Below are positions 8,221 through 16,709 of a stretch of DNA of 64,000 nt, piece after piece. The stretch spans positions 1,426,001 to 1,490,000 of the forward strand of contig NZ_WNXC01000001.1 in NCBI RefSeq assembly GCF_014172405.1, written 5' to 3'. Both the position numbers and the translations under genes were made by a program. The notes under the pieces were generated by a model. That model did no database searches. It was not told where the DNA came from and saw only the letters and a program-made list of their open reading frames with translations. The DNA comes from Pedobacter gandavensis. Lineage in GTDB: Bacteria > Bacteroidota > Bacteroidia > Sphingobacteriales > Sphingobacteriaceae. Positions within the stretch are counted from its first letter, which is position 1, and every line of letters begins with the position of its first letter.

Positions 8221-9852
8221 ATGAACACAATAAACCACAGCTCTTTCTTAGAAGAAAAGAAAAAATGGAACATTTTATTGGTCATTTTTTTAATCATTGG
8301 AATAGCCATCAGGCTTTATCACTATTTATACAACCGCTCTTTATGGATGGATGAAGTATATCTATCCAGTAGCTTCTTAAGAATGGATGGGCTGGAGATC
8401 CTGACTAAGCCACTATATTATCAGCAAAAAGCACCTATAGGCTTTTTATTATTTGTAAAATATACTGTTCAGCTATTTGGAAACAAAGAGATGGCCTTAA
8501 GATTGATTCCCCTAATTTCAGGAATTTCATCCCTATTCCTTTTTATTCCTGTGGCGAACTATTTTCTCAGGAAGCCTGCGGCAGTACTCGCTATTGGAAT
8601 ACTTTGCCTTTCACCGGCATTGGTTTATCATAGTGTGGAAATTAAGCAATATTCAACGGAGTTATTAGCGACCCTCTGTTCCTTTTATCTTTATATTAAG
8701 TATCGATCATCTAATCAATTTAAAGACCTCCTCTTCTGGGGACTAAGTGGCGCATTGATCCTTTGGTTTTCTTACTCCGCCATCTTCATACTTGGGGGTA
8801 TAGCCATCAGTTTGAGTAGCTCCTACCTATTGACAAAAAAATGGGACCGCTTTGCCTGGAGCATCCTCCCTTTTGGACTGTGGCTAATCAGTTTTTTAGC
8901 CAACTATTTCCTATTCACACATAAACATGCGGAATCTGAATGGATCGCTTTATGGTTCAGATCCTATGGTAACTTTATGCCTTTCCCACCAAAATCTTTG
9001 TCAGACTTGCAGTGGTTCGCTGTGAACCTTTACAGAATGATGGATTATCCTTTAGGATTATTGTGGAACTTTAATCAGATTGAAAATTCTGGAGCTTTAA
9101 GCATCCTTGTAAAATTACCATTCATCCCATTATTTCTACTGATTTATGGGAGCTATGCTTTTTTTAAAGAAAGAACAGGGCTCGCATGGATACTTTTCAG
9201 TCCGATATTGCTGACGCTTCTCGCCTCTGGACTGGAGCTCTACCCCCTTACGGAGCGATTCTGGGTTTTCATTTCCCCAATTTTCATCTTACTGATTGCG
9301 AAGGGCTTCGAATGCGGATCGAGCAGGATAAAATCTAAAAAACTTAGGCTCTTATTTTTATTGCTGGTCATTATGCCTGCATTGGTACAATCGGCCATTT
9401 TTCTTTGGAAACCTGATCAATTTTATGTCCACAAGAAATCTGAGCAACGGGAAGCCTTACAATTCCTGGATCTACACTATAAAAAAGGTGATGCTGTTTA
9501 TGTGTATTGGAATAATTTACCGGGATACAGGGCCTATAAAACGATGTATCCACTTAAATACGAAGCCATCGAGGGAACTAACCAGCGTAAATACGCCAAA
9601 AATTATAGGGATTACGAACAATTACTGAAAGCAGATTTCAGCAAATTTACTGGCAAAAAGCGGGTGTGGTTAGTTTTTAACACACAATTCCTGACAGACA
9701 TAGGTGACGGCATTGATGAGCCTACCTGGTATTACAAAGACCCGATAAAACCGATGGATCACCTGCTCAGCCAATTCAATAAACTAGGAAAACCGATTGC
9801 CCAATACGTAACCAAAGACGTCAGTGTTTACCTTTTCGAATTACCTGATTAA
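8221..9852 (+). CDS. GT-C membrane glycosyltransferase (ArnT/PMT-like)
   Basis: The protein has 543 residues with around ten to twelve membrane segments. The first extracytoplasmic loop carries LWMDEVYLSS (D44-E45), the acidic pair typical of GT39/GT83-like GT-C enzymes that use polyprenyl-phosphate sugars. A soluble C-terminal part (about 390-543) follows. It should act on the periplasmic side, moving a sugar from a lipid-phosphate donor to a glycan or lipid. It is a single + strand gene flanked by - strand genes; its stop is only 1 nt from the stop of the convergent gene at 9854. The adjacent UbiA/HAD genes could make its donor. Confidence 0.82.
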   Translation: MNTINHSSFLEEKKKWNILLVIFLIIGIAIRLYHYLYNRSLWMDEVYLSSSFLRMDGLEILTKPLYYQQKAPIGFLLFVKYTVQLFGNKEMALRLIPLISGISSLFLFIPVANYFLRKPAAVLAIGILCLSPALVYHSVEIKQYSTELLATLCSFYLYIKYRSSNQFKDLLFWGLSGALILWFSYSAIFILGGIAISLSSSYLLTKKWDRFAWSILPFGLWLISFLANYFLFTHKHAESEWIALWFRSYGNFMPFPPKSLSDLQWFAVNLYRMMDYPLGLLWNFNQIENSGALSILVKLPFIPLFLLIYGSYAFFKERTGLAWILFSPILLTLLASGLELYPLTERFWVFISPIFILLIAKGFECGSSRIKSKKLRLLFLLLVIMPALVQSAIFLWKPDQFYVHKKSEQREALQFLDLHYKKGDAVYVYWNNLPGYRAYKTMYPLKYEAIEGTNQRKYAKNYRDYEQLLKADFSKFTGKKRVWLVFNTQFLTDIGDGIDEPTWYYKDPIKPMDHLLSQFNKLGKPIAQYVTKDVSVYLFELPD

Positions 9853-9853
9853 A

Positions 9854-10708
9854 CTAGCTGGTCTGCTCATCAATTAAATCCAAAACTGATGCGCTCATAG
9901 GCATATCGAACTTTCTGGCAAAAAACATATTTGAATTGAGCATTAATGACATGTCTTCCAACTCCAGAATCCTGGGGTTCGCTTTTCCTTCAGGAAAATA
10001 GATATATCGTAAATTATCATTGATGATTTGATCCTTTAATGGGGAATTGAGCAAGATTGTTGGAATAACAAATTCATCCGTACCCCAACAGAACTTAAGA
10101 AACTGATCTAGTTTACTTTTCTGATCAAAGAATCCAGATAAATAGCTGGCACATTCATGGTTTAAAGTCCACCAACTTGCTTTTCGGCCACCATACAATT
10201 TCAAGGACATCGGGAACTTCCTAAGGGGAAGAACCTTGTTCATGACGCCCTGCATAAAATACTTCCCAAAGAAATTAAAATCGGTCAAATGATATTGCTC
10301 ATACCTATGCTTGGCCATTTTCCACCAATCGGATTCTTCTTCGGGTTCGTAAAACACGAAAGAATTATGCTCATGTTTTTTAAGGAAAGCATAAAGTTCT
10401 TCATTTGTCTTTAAGGGATAATCCTGAGCGCTTAATAAGTTATAAAAGCCATAACTGGTTTTATTCTTCAGAACTTCTTTTAAAGAATTTAACATCGCTT
10501 TTAACGTACTGTGACCTCCCCAATTACAAACTACCCTATCCTTTATAAAATAGACTCCTGCGATCTCCTTAAGATATAAGAAGTCTTCGATCTCGACTTT
10601 TTTATCGATATGAATATAAAAATCGAAATGCTCATGTTGCATTTTCCGAATCAATCGCTCTAGTTGCAAAGGATTTTTATGTGCGATTATAATGTGAGCT
10701 ACGCGCAT
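9854..10708 (-). CDS. Core-2/I-branching-like glycosyltransferase (GT14 family)
   Basis: The 284-residue protein starts MRVAHIIIAHKNPLQLERL and continues with FYIHIDKKVE, GGHSTLKAML, YNLLSAQDYPLKT and a WWTLNHECASYL segment, then CWGTDEFVIPT. This pattern matches bacterial members of the beta-1,6-N-acetylglucosaminyltransferase (Branch) family. These are inverting GT-A-like enzymes that add branches to glycans. There is no signal peptide or membrane segment, so it should be cytoplasmic. It converges with the GT-C gene and is 111 nt downstream of the next glycosyltransferase gene. Confidence 0.8.
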   Translation of the reverse strand: MRVAHIIIAHKNPLQLERLIRKMQHEHFDFYIHIDKKVEIEDFLYLKEIAGVYFIKDRVVCNWGGHSTLKAMLNSLKEVLKNKTSYGFYNLLSAQDYPLKTNEELYAFLKKHEHNSFVFYEPEEESDWWKMAKHRYEQYHLTDFNFFGKYFMQGVMNKVLPLRKFPMSLKLYGGRKASWWTLNHECASYLSGFFDQKSKLDQFLKFCWGTDEFVIPTILLNSPLKDQIINDNLRYIYFPEGKANPRILELEDMSLMLNSNMFFARKFDMPMSASVLDLIDEQTS

Positions 10709-10819
10709 AACTAATAAATTAAAAACATCTGAAGAAATGGGTGAACGGCCTGGTACTTTATCATCAATTAATATAGATTAAAAATAGCAACAATCAAGAG
10801 TATTCTTAGTTTTTCGTAA

Positions 10820-11794
10820 TTATTTCACTGCAAGCAGTAATTCTTTGTAAGCTCTAACCTTTACAGGATTCCGTAGAATAACCTGTAAACTCTTCCTTAA
10901 TCCATATTTCCAATGTCGTTGTGCTAGGGCAAGTACCGCTTGTTCCAATATTAAATCATCTTTCAACAGTCTTTTCATTTTCAGTGTCAAGTTAATGATG
11001 AATTCTTTTTCAGTCAAACGATTTTTAGAATCGCTAAACAGCTGTGCAATAAATTTGTCCAGCATTACTTTTTGACGTTTGCCCCAGTAATGAGCAACAA
11101 AATCTTCCGTTGGCACAATATCCGTAGTTTTTTGTAAGATTAAAGCAAATGCCAATTGCTCGCTGACAAACCATTTGGAGTTTGCATAAAACTCATCACT
11201 GAGCTTGATGACATCCGGCATCACCGTTGAAAAGCTGGTATGCAAGCCTAGAACACCAGAATTCCAGCTATAGTCGTTTTTATCAAAACGCAAGGTCTTA
11301 TCCTTAACGGTAAAATCCCGGTTGGAGATGTAGTCCAAAAAATCTTTTGGATGTTTCCCCATATTAATGGCGTTAAAAAACTGAAAACCTTGTTCCAGGG
11401 TATGCTCTTTGGTATGCATAAAGCTTTGCCCGGCTTTAAATCCATTCCATAGCATTTTCGGATCCTCGGTAAAAAAAGTATCTGAATCTATGAACAATAG
11501 ATGATCATTGGGATATTGTTTAAAGGTTAAGTCAATGACCCCAACTTTGATCCGATGAATGAAGTCTAGTGCTCCTAACATTTCCTTTCTCAGTGCTTCG
11601 GTTAGCAGCACATATTCTATCGGAATGTGCCCGAGATAGGGTTCAAAAAACTGAGGATGATCGGTATAAATCAGAATCCTAAGACCTTTAAGATCCGAGG
11701 TTGACCAGGAGTAGAAACTCAAAATAGAAAAAATAGCTCTACGATATTCTGTTTCCCTCCCATAGGAAAGTAGGACTAAATTTTTATTTAACAT
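10820..11794 (-). CDS. Putative GT-A glycosyltransferase, unassigned family
   Basis: The 324-residue protein begins with a nucleotide-sugar transferase-like strand (NLVLLSYGRETEYRRAI) and has FIDSDTFFTEDP around residues 102-112, a good DxD metal site. A later NDYSWNSGVLGLH segment resembles the acceptor region of GT8-like enzymes. It is cytoplasmic by appearance. It is likely another EPS glycosyltransferase given its neighbours, but I cannot name the family with confidence. Confidence 0.65.
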   Translation of the reverse strand: MLNKNLVLLSYGRETEYRRAIFSILSFYSWSTSDLKGLRILIYTDHPQFFEPYLGHIPIEYVLLTEALRKEMLGALDFIHRIKVGVIDLTFKQYPNDHLLFIDSDTFFTEDPKMLWNGFKAGQSFMHTKEHTLEQGFQFFNAINMGKHPKDFLDYISNRDFTVKDKTLRFDKNDYSWNSGVLGLHTSFSTVMPDVIKLSDEFYANSKWFVSEQLAFALILQKTTDIVPTEDFVAHYWGKRQKVMLDKFIAQLFSDSKNRLTEKEFIINLTLKMKRLLKDDLILEQAVLALAQRHWKYGLRKSLQVILRNPVKVRAYKELLLAVK

Positions 11795-11867
11795 GTCCTG
11801 GAGCTAAGCGTATAATGTTCATTCAATAAAGGTTAGGCTCTGATCATAGTCAAATTGTAAGCCATAT

Positions 11868-13565
11868 TTACAAGTCCCCTTTTTTCAGTTGCTGATAAGC
11901 GAATTCACAGGCTCTAGCGGTCAGTGCCATATAGGTTAAAGAAGGATTCTGACAACTTGAAGAGGTCATTGCGCTTCCATCGGTAATGAAAACATTTTTA
12001 GCATTATGCATCTGATTGAACTTATTTAAGACAGAAGTTTTCTCGTCATGCCCCATACGAGCGGTTCCCATCTCATGAACGGTACTTCCTCCAGCCTTTT
12101 TATAATTAAAAACTTCTACCCCTTTGAACCCAGCATGCTCCAACATTTCTGCAGAAGTTTTCTGAATGTCCTGCATCATTTTATTTTCATTGTCTTTGAA
12201 TGAAAAGTCAATTTTGATTAATGGCTGCCCCCATTTATCCTTTTGCGTATTATCTAGTGTAATTTGATTCTCAAAATAGGGCAAACATTCTCCCCATCCT
12301 GCCATCCAGATTGTCCAGTCCCCAGGGCTGGTCAATTGTTTTTTGAAGTCTTTTCCGAATCCATTTAAATTATGAGAAAGATCCGTCCACTCTTGTCTTT
12401 CTCCATGTCCCTGGATATTATAGCCTCTTTTAAAATTAAGGCCTTCATTTTCTTTGAGGTTTCTAAATCTTGGAATTAGAAATCCACAAGGTCTTCTTCC
12501 TTTATAATAATAGTCTTTAAACTGGTCATGGAGCCCATAAGCCCCTGCTGAAGAGTGATGATCCATCAAATTATGGCCGATCTGCTCACTATCATTACCA
12601 AAACCATTAGGAAAGCGGGACGATACCGAGTTTAACAATAAACCTGCGGTAGCGATAGTTGAGGCATTGATAAAAAGGATTTTCGAATAGAACTCATAAA
12701 CTTCGTTACTGAGTGCATCGATTATTCGCACACCTTTTGCCCGGTGACTTTGTTCCTCATACAGTACCTCAGTCACAATAGAAAAAGGCCTAAGTGTTAA
12801 ATTCCCTGTCGCCATTGCCGCTGGAATAGTAGAGCTGTTGCTACTGAAATAACCGCCAAAAGGGCATCCACGATCACACAAATTCCGGTTCTGGCAAGGT
12901 CCGCGATGGTCCCATCCGCGTGTTAGATTGGCTACTCTTGCGATCGTGAGCAATCGGTTTTCCTCATTTTTTTTCAAAGAATCTGCCAGGTGTTTTTCTA
13001 TGTAATTCAACTCCATGGCGGGTAAGAATTCTCCATCTGGTAAATGCGGCAAATTTTCTTTCTGTCCACTTACCCCGATAAAAGATTCCACATGGCTATA
13101 CCATGGTGCTAGATCCTTGTACCTTATCGGCCAATCCACAGCTATCCCATCTTTGATATTAGCCTCAAAATCAAGATCACTCATGCGATAACACTGTCTG
13201 CCCCAAACCAACGACCGGCCTCCCACCTGATATCCTCTCAGCCAGTGAAACGGCTGATCTTGTATATAAGGGTGTTCGGCATCACTCACATAAAAATGTT
13301 TGGTTCCAGGATTATAGGAATTACTTTGAACCGGATCCATTTCCTGATCTTTCAGCGTATTGTTGAGTCCGTATTTAAAATCCCAGGGATTCAGATTGGC
13401 TGTGGGATAATCAGCGATATGCTTCACATCCCTACCCCTTTCCAGGAGTAAGGTTTTAAACCCTTTTTTACAAAGCTCCATTGCGGCCCATCCACCACTT
13501 ATTCCTGAACCGATGACAATGGCATCGTAAGTATTTTGTTCCTTAGTTTTTTGGCTGTTATACAT
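11868..13565 (-). CDS. GMC-family FAD-dependent oxidoreductase (second copy)
   Basis: A 565-residue GMC oxidoreductase. Its FAD motif is IVIGSGISGGWAAMEL (residues 16-31). WLRGYQVGGRSLVWGRQ (about 107-123) is the conserved GMC signature region, and a Cys cluster CQNRNLCDRGCPFGG follows. The C-terminal domain has GSTVHEMGTARMG and FITDGSAMTSSSCQNPSLT. It resembles the large flavin subunit of gluconate/sorbitol-type dehydrogenases. It ends a pair with the upstream subunit-3-like gene, from which it is separated by 2 nt. It is longer than and clearly distinct from the GMC protein at 4991-6433. Confidence 0.88.
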   Translation of the reverse strand: MYNSQKTKEQNTYDAIVIGSGISGGWAAMELCKKGFKTLLLERGRDVKHIADYPTANLNPWDFKYGLNNTLKDQEMDPVQSNSYNPGTKHFYVSDAEHPYIQDQPFHWLRGYQVGGRSLVWGRQCYRMSDLDFEANIKDGIAVDWPIRYKDLAPWYSHVESFIGVSGQKENLPHLPDGEFLPAMELNYIEKHLADSLKKNEENRLLTIARVANLTRGWDHRGPCQNRNLCDRGCPFGGYFSSNSSTIPAAMATGNLTLRPFSIVTEVLYEEQSHRAKGVRIIDALSNEVYEFYSKILFINASTIATAGLLLNSVSSRFPNGFGNDSEQIGHNLMDHHSSAGAYGLHDQFKDYYYKGRRPCGFLIPRFRNLKENEGLNFKRGYNIQGHGERQEWTDLSHNLNGFGKDFKKQLTSPGDWTIWMAGWGECLPYFENQITLDNTQKDKWGQPLIKIDFSFKDNENKMMQDIQKTSAEMLEHAGFKGVEVFNYKKAGGSTVHEMGTARMGHDEKTSVLNKFNQMHNAKNVFITDGSAMTSSSCQNPSLTYMALTARACEFAYQQLKKGDL

Positions 13566-13567
13566 AA

Positions 13568-14143
13568 CTATTTGGTCGCCCAGGATTTTTGGTTTGGTTT
13601 AAGGATGGTACAGGCTTCGAAATTGCCCGGAATGTAGTCATATGCCAGCCCCTGAGTTGCCCCGGGTTTCGACATACAATACCCTTCAATAGTTAGATCT
13701 CTTAGTGTCAGGTAAAATGATTCCCCAAAAATCTTTTTGTTAATTCTATTTAAAATGCGGTAAGAGAAGCCGGAATGACTGGCAATATATTCAAAAACGG
13801 CTTGTTTTTCATTAGCAGTACAGTTCATAAATGGCTTTCCATAATTGTCCAAAGCATACGATTCTACCCGATCAAGGCCGGCACAAAACTTGTTTTGTTT
13901 CTTGATGTCCATACAATTCAACAACACTTTAACAATATAATCTGCTACATTAGCGGACTTTGCCCCTGGTGTTTCCGTTTCGGGAATAATAATTTCGGCA
14001 AGTTCTGCGATCATGTCTTTCTTACTCCATAAGGTAGCTGGATCGACTTTTCGCGTCAGTTCCGTCCATTTAAAAATGGAAAATGATGACACCCCTACGG
14101 CACCAAAAACTACAATGCGTTTTAAATAACTCCTTCTGTTCAA
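13568..14143 (-). CDS. Gluconate 2-dehydrogenase subunit 3-like protein
   Basis: The 191-residue protein starts MNRRSYLKRIVVFGAVGVSS, a twin-arginine-like signal (the RR is followed by SYLK). The mature part has IAELAEIIIPETETPGAKSANVADYIVKVL, the conserved segment of gluconate 2-dehydrogenase subunit 3. This family forms a complex with a GMC flavin subunit and helps export it by Tat. The GMC gene follows after 2 nt. Upstream, 35 nt away, lies a GT8 gene of the same strand, so the pair is probably co-transcribed with EPS genes. Confidence 0.82.
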   Translation of the reverse strand: MNRRSYLKRIVVFGAVGVSSFSIFKWTELTRKVDPATLWSKKDMIAELAEIIIPETETPGAKSANVADYIVKVLLNCMDIKKQNKFCAGLDRVESYALDNYGKPFMNCTANEKQAVFEYIASHSGFSYRILNRINKKIFGESFYLTLRDLTIEGYCMSKPGATQGLAYDYIPGNFEACTILKPNQKSWATK

Positions 14144-14178
14144 AAGTTCTAACTAAAAAATTATCGATAAGAAACGTT

Positions 14179-15057
14179 CTATTTGAAAAACAACTTGATT
14201 TTCTCCAACATGTTATTGATTTTCTTCAAATACCTTGTCGTTTCACCAATAGGCTGGAAATCACTAAATTTCGTTTTATTCAGATAGTAGAAAAACTCCT
14301 TTTTATAATTATAGGCGTAGGTTTTATAAATTGGCTTACGGTGAAAATAATGAATCAACTTAGGATGAGGGTCTGTGCAGACAGAGAAACAATTCCACAT
14401 TCTGTCGATCTCATACCAGTTTCCTACCAATGCGATATTTAAACCATACTGATCCCCCAACGCTGCATATTTCTTGTTGTTATTGATGGCATCAAAAGTC
14501 TTCTGCGTAATGTCCTGTGCTCTCCATCTGTCAATATTGATCAATTGCATTCCCGCATTAAAATATTTCTCATTTGGATCTAGTCCTAACTCCTGATAAT
14601 TTTCAATCCCTTCAGCAATCGTTTTCGCTTGTGGTCCTACAGTATCATTCACAGCCCCAATTACTTTATCACCGATATCAATTTTCCATAAATTACTGAT
14701 GTCATCGAGCATAATCATATCGACATCCAGGAAGATGATCTTATTTACTTCTTTTGGAATGAAGTAAGGGATCAGCAATCTGATATAAGTATTTAAAGGA
14801 TAGGTATTGTTAACCAATGGTAAAGTCACCCCTTCCGGGATAATTTCATCCATTTTCAACCAGATCATGTTCATCTTCTCCATAGTCAGAGAAGCGGTTA
14901 ACTTTTGCTTATTCTGCTTAGATATCTGATCATCCACCAAATAAACATCAATTAACTCTTCCGTCTGGTGGTTCATTTCAATTGATTTCAATAGTGCGGC
15001 CAGTAAAACCACATAATGATTGTCACAAGCTAATATTATAGAGATCTTCTTACTCAT
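14179..15057 (-). CDS. Glycosyltransferase family 8 protein
   Basis: The protein (292 residues) opens KKISIILACDNHYVVLLAALLKS and carries IIFLDVDMIMLDDISNLW, whose DVD at 111-113 is the GT8 metal site. The segments EKYFNAGMQLINIDRWR and LGDQYGLNIAL, and a C-terminal IHYFHRKPI, also fit GT8 (a degenerate HFxGxxKPW). Bacterial GT8 enzymes are retaining galactosyl- or glucosyltransferases of LPS and EPS. Cytoplasmic, no signal peptide. It sits between the Wzx gene and the GMC pair on the same strand. Confidence 0.88.
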   Translation of the reverse strand: MSKKISIILACDNHYVVLLAALLKSIEMNHQTEELIDVYLVDDQISKQNKQKLTASLTMEKMNMIWLKMDEIIPEGVTLPLVNNTYPLNTYIRLLIPYFIPKEVNKIIFLDVDMIMLDDISNLWKIDIGDKVIGAVNDTVGPQAKTIAEGIENYQELGLDPNEKYFNAGMQLINIDRWRAQDITQKTFDAINNNKKYAALGDQYGLNIALVGNWYEIDRMWNCFSVCTDPHPKLIHYFHRKPIYKTYAYNYKKEFFYYLNKTKFSDFQPIGETTRYLKKINNMLEKIKLFFK

Positions 15058-15100
15058 TATTATGTTATATATATTATCTGATATTTGAATTGAAATACCA

Positions 15101-16453
15101 CTAACCTCTGGTTAAAAATGAACGTTTAAGTTGTTTTAAAAATACAACTATTTCTTTATAGCCAATCACAAAAATCCCCCAAAAACTAAATTTAGCATAT
15201 TTATATAAAGGGTAATAGGTCATGAGGATGGCGATTACCGTAGGGAATACGGAAGCTATGGCGATGGTATAAATTGAATGATAAATAGACATTCCGATAA
15301 AAACGGCGATCACATTCACAATCAACATCACGATAATTTTATAGAAATTCACTTTAGGCTGATGAATCACATCGAGTGCCAATGCAAAGAAACGATCTGC
15401 GGGATACAGCAAGGCGATCACCATAAACATGCGGAAGAGGTTGGGTGCTTCATTGTTAACATACCCTTTCCCTGCAATTAGACTAATGATGGGTTCGGCG
15501 AAGATCAAGGCAAACAGCACTATTGGCACCAAGGCAATGGTGAGCATCCCAATGAGTTTTTTTAAGGTATACATCATTTCTTCCTTCTCATTTCTGTTGT
15601 AATGCAGAGAAAGTATAGGCATTCCACTAGCGGCAAAGCTAGAAAGTGGAATTTCGATCAGCTGAATTAACTTTCCGCCAAGGTTGTACATGGCCAGCGC
15701 CGCAGGACCAATAAAGAAATTGATGATAAAGGTATTGGTTACATTAAACAGATTGGAGCCGATGTTGGTGCCCATGCTATACTTCCCAAAATGGAACAAT
15801 TCAAGAACCGTTGGCCGTTCTGCGTTAACCACAGATCTGATCATTGTCCATTTCAAAATCAGGACAAGAATCCCTGAAACGAAAAAAGAAATACAATAAC
15901 CCAATAGCACCGAATCCAGGCTTAATTTTTCTAAGATAAAAAGGATAAAGACAATCAGGGTAAAACTACCCTGAGTCATGACTCTAAGCCACAATAAACG
16001 GTCAAAACGCTTGTCGGCCTGCACCACACAATTTGCCATAAAAGAAGGCAAGGTGATGACAGAAATCAGCGCAAAATAACGGAGAAATACAGCCAAACCT
16101 TCATTACTTACATGATCTGCAATAAAATAAGCGGGGATATTAAGCAGCACCAGCAACAAAGTGATTAATAATGCGATGACCCATGCGGAACCGGCAACCA
16201 CTTCTGCCCTTTCCTTTTCTGTCCCACTATAAAATTTAACGAAGGTAATCGTCAGAAATCCTGCTCTTAAGGTATCAATAAGTCCTATTGCGGCCAGGAA
16301 GAAAATATAAATACCCAGATCGGTTACCGAAAGTCCACGATATAAAAGCGCCAAAGTGATCATTCCAAAACCTGCCATCACTGCATTTCCGAGCAAAGAT
16401 TGAAAATGCATATTTTTAAAGATGGAGAGCAGTTTTTTTAGGCGTTCGAGCAT
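15101..16453 (-). CDS. Wzx-type oligosaccharide flippase
   Basis: A 450-residue integral membrane protein with about twelve to fourteen hydrophobic helices of the MATE/polysaccharide-transporter type (helices from about residue 15 to the C-terminus). It has no soluble domain. Such proteins flip undecaprenyl-diphosphate-linked repeat units from the cytoplasmic to the periplasmic face for polymerisation by Wzy. It appears to be the first gene of a - strand run (Wzx, GT8, subunit 3, GMC), with its own candidate promoter at 16483-16514. Confidence 0.85.
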   Translation of the reverse strand: MLERLKKLLSIFKNMHFQSLLGNAVMAGFGMITLALLYRGLSVTDLGIYIFFLAAIGLIDTLRAGFLTITFVKFYSGTEKERAEVVAGSAWVIALLITLLLVLLNIPAYFIADHVSNEGLAVFLRYFALISVITLPSFMANCVVQADKRFDRLLWLRVMTQGSFTLIVFILFILEKLSLDSVLLGYCISFFVSGILVLILKWTMIRSVVNAERPTVLELFHFGKYSMGTNIGSNLFNVTNTFIINFFIGPAALAMYNLGGKLIQLIEIPLSSFAASGMPILSLHYNRNEKEEMMYTLKKLIGMLTIALVPIVLFALIFAEPIISLIAGKGYVNNEAPNLFRMFMVIALLYPADRFFALALDVIHQPKVNFYKIIVMLIVNVIAVFIGMSIYHSIYTIAIASVFPTVIAILMTYYPLYKYAKFSFWGIFVIGYKEIVVFLKQLKRSFLTRG

Positions 16454-16482
16454 GTATAACAGGTTGTCAGATTTGAAATAAG

Positions 16483-16514
16483 CAAATGATAGGGAAAGAT
16501 ATAAAAATAATCAA
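16483..16514 (-). promoter_or_regulatory. Candidate promoter of the Wzx run
   Basis: On the minus strand TTG (16514-16512) is followed after 20 nt by TATCATTTG (16491-16483). The -7 box has one extra base compared with TAnnTTTG. It would give a leader of about 20-25 nt before the ATG at 16453. Confidence 0.33.
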
Positions 16515-16635
16515 CTTTAACCGAACAAATACTTAAATGGCTACAAAACCCGGGTAAAAACCATAAGTTACCCAAGGATCAGCTATGCCCCTTTACACAA
16601 TAAACAGACCAAAAAGGGAGAAAACAAGTTCATAA

Positions 16636-16673
16636 AAAATCCCCTTAACCAATATCTTGATTAAGGGGATTTT
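16636..16673 (-). terminator. Rho-independent terminator of the beta-helix lipoprotein gene
   Basis: A perfect 13-bp inverted repeat (16636-16648 with 16661-16673, 12-nt loop) ends in a T-run when read on the minus strand. It lies about 37 nt past the stop of the gene at 16710-18140 and separates that gene from the Wzx run. Confidence 0.85.
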
Positions 16674-16709
16674 CTCTTGTCATTAAAGTGATATTTACAC
16701 TGACATTAT

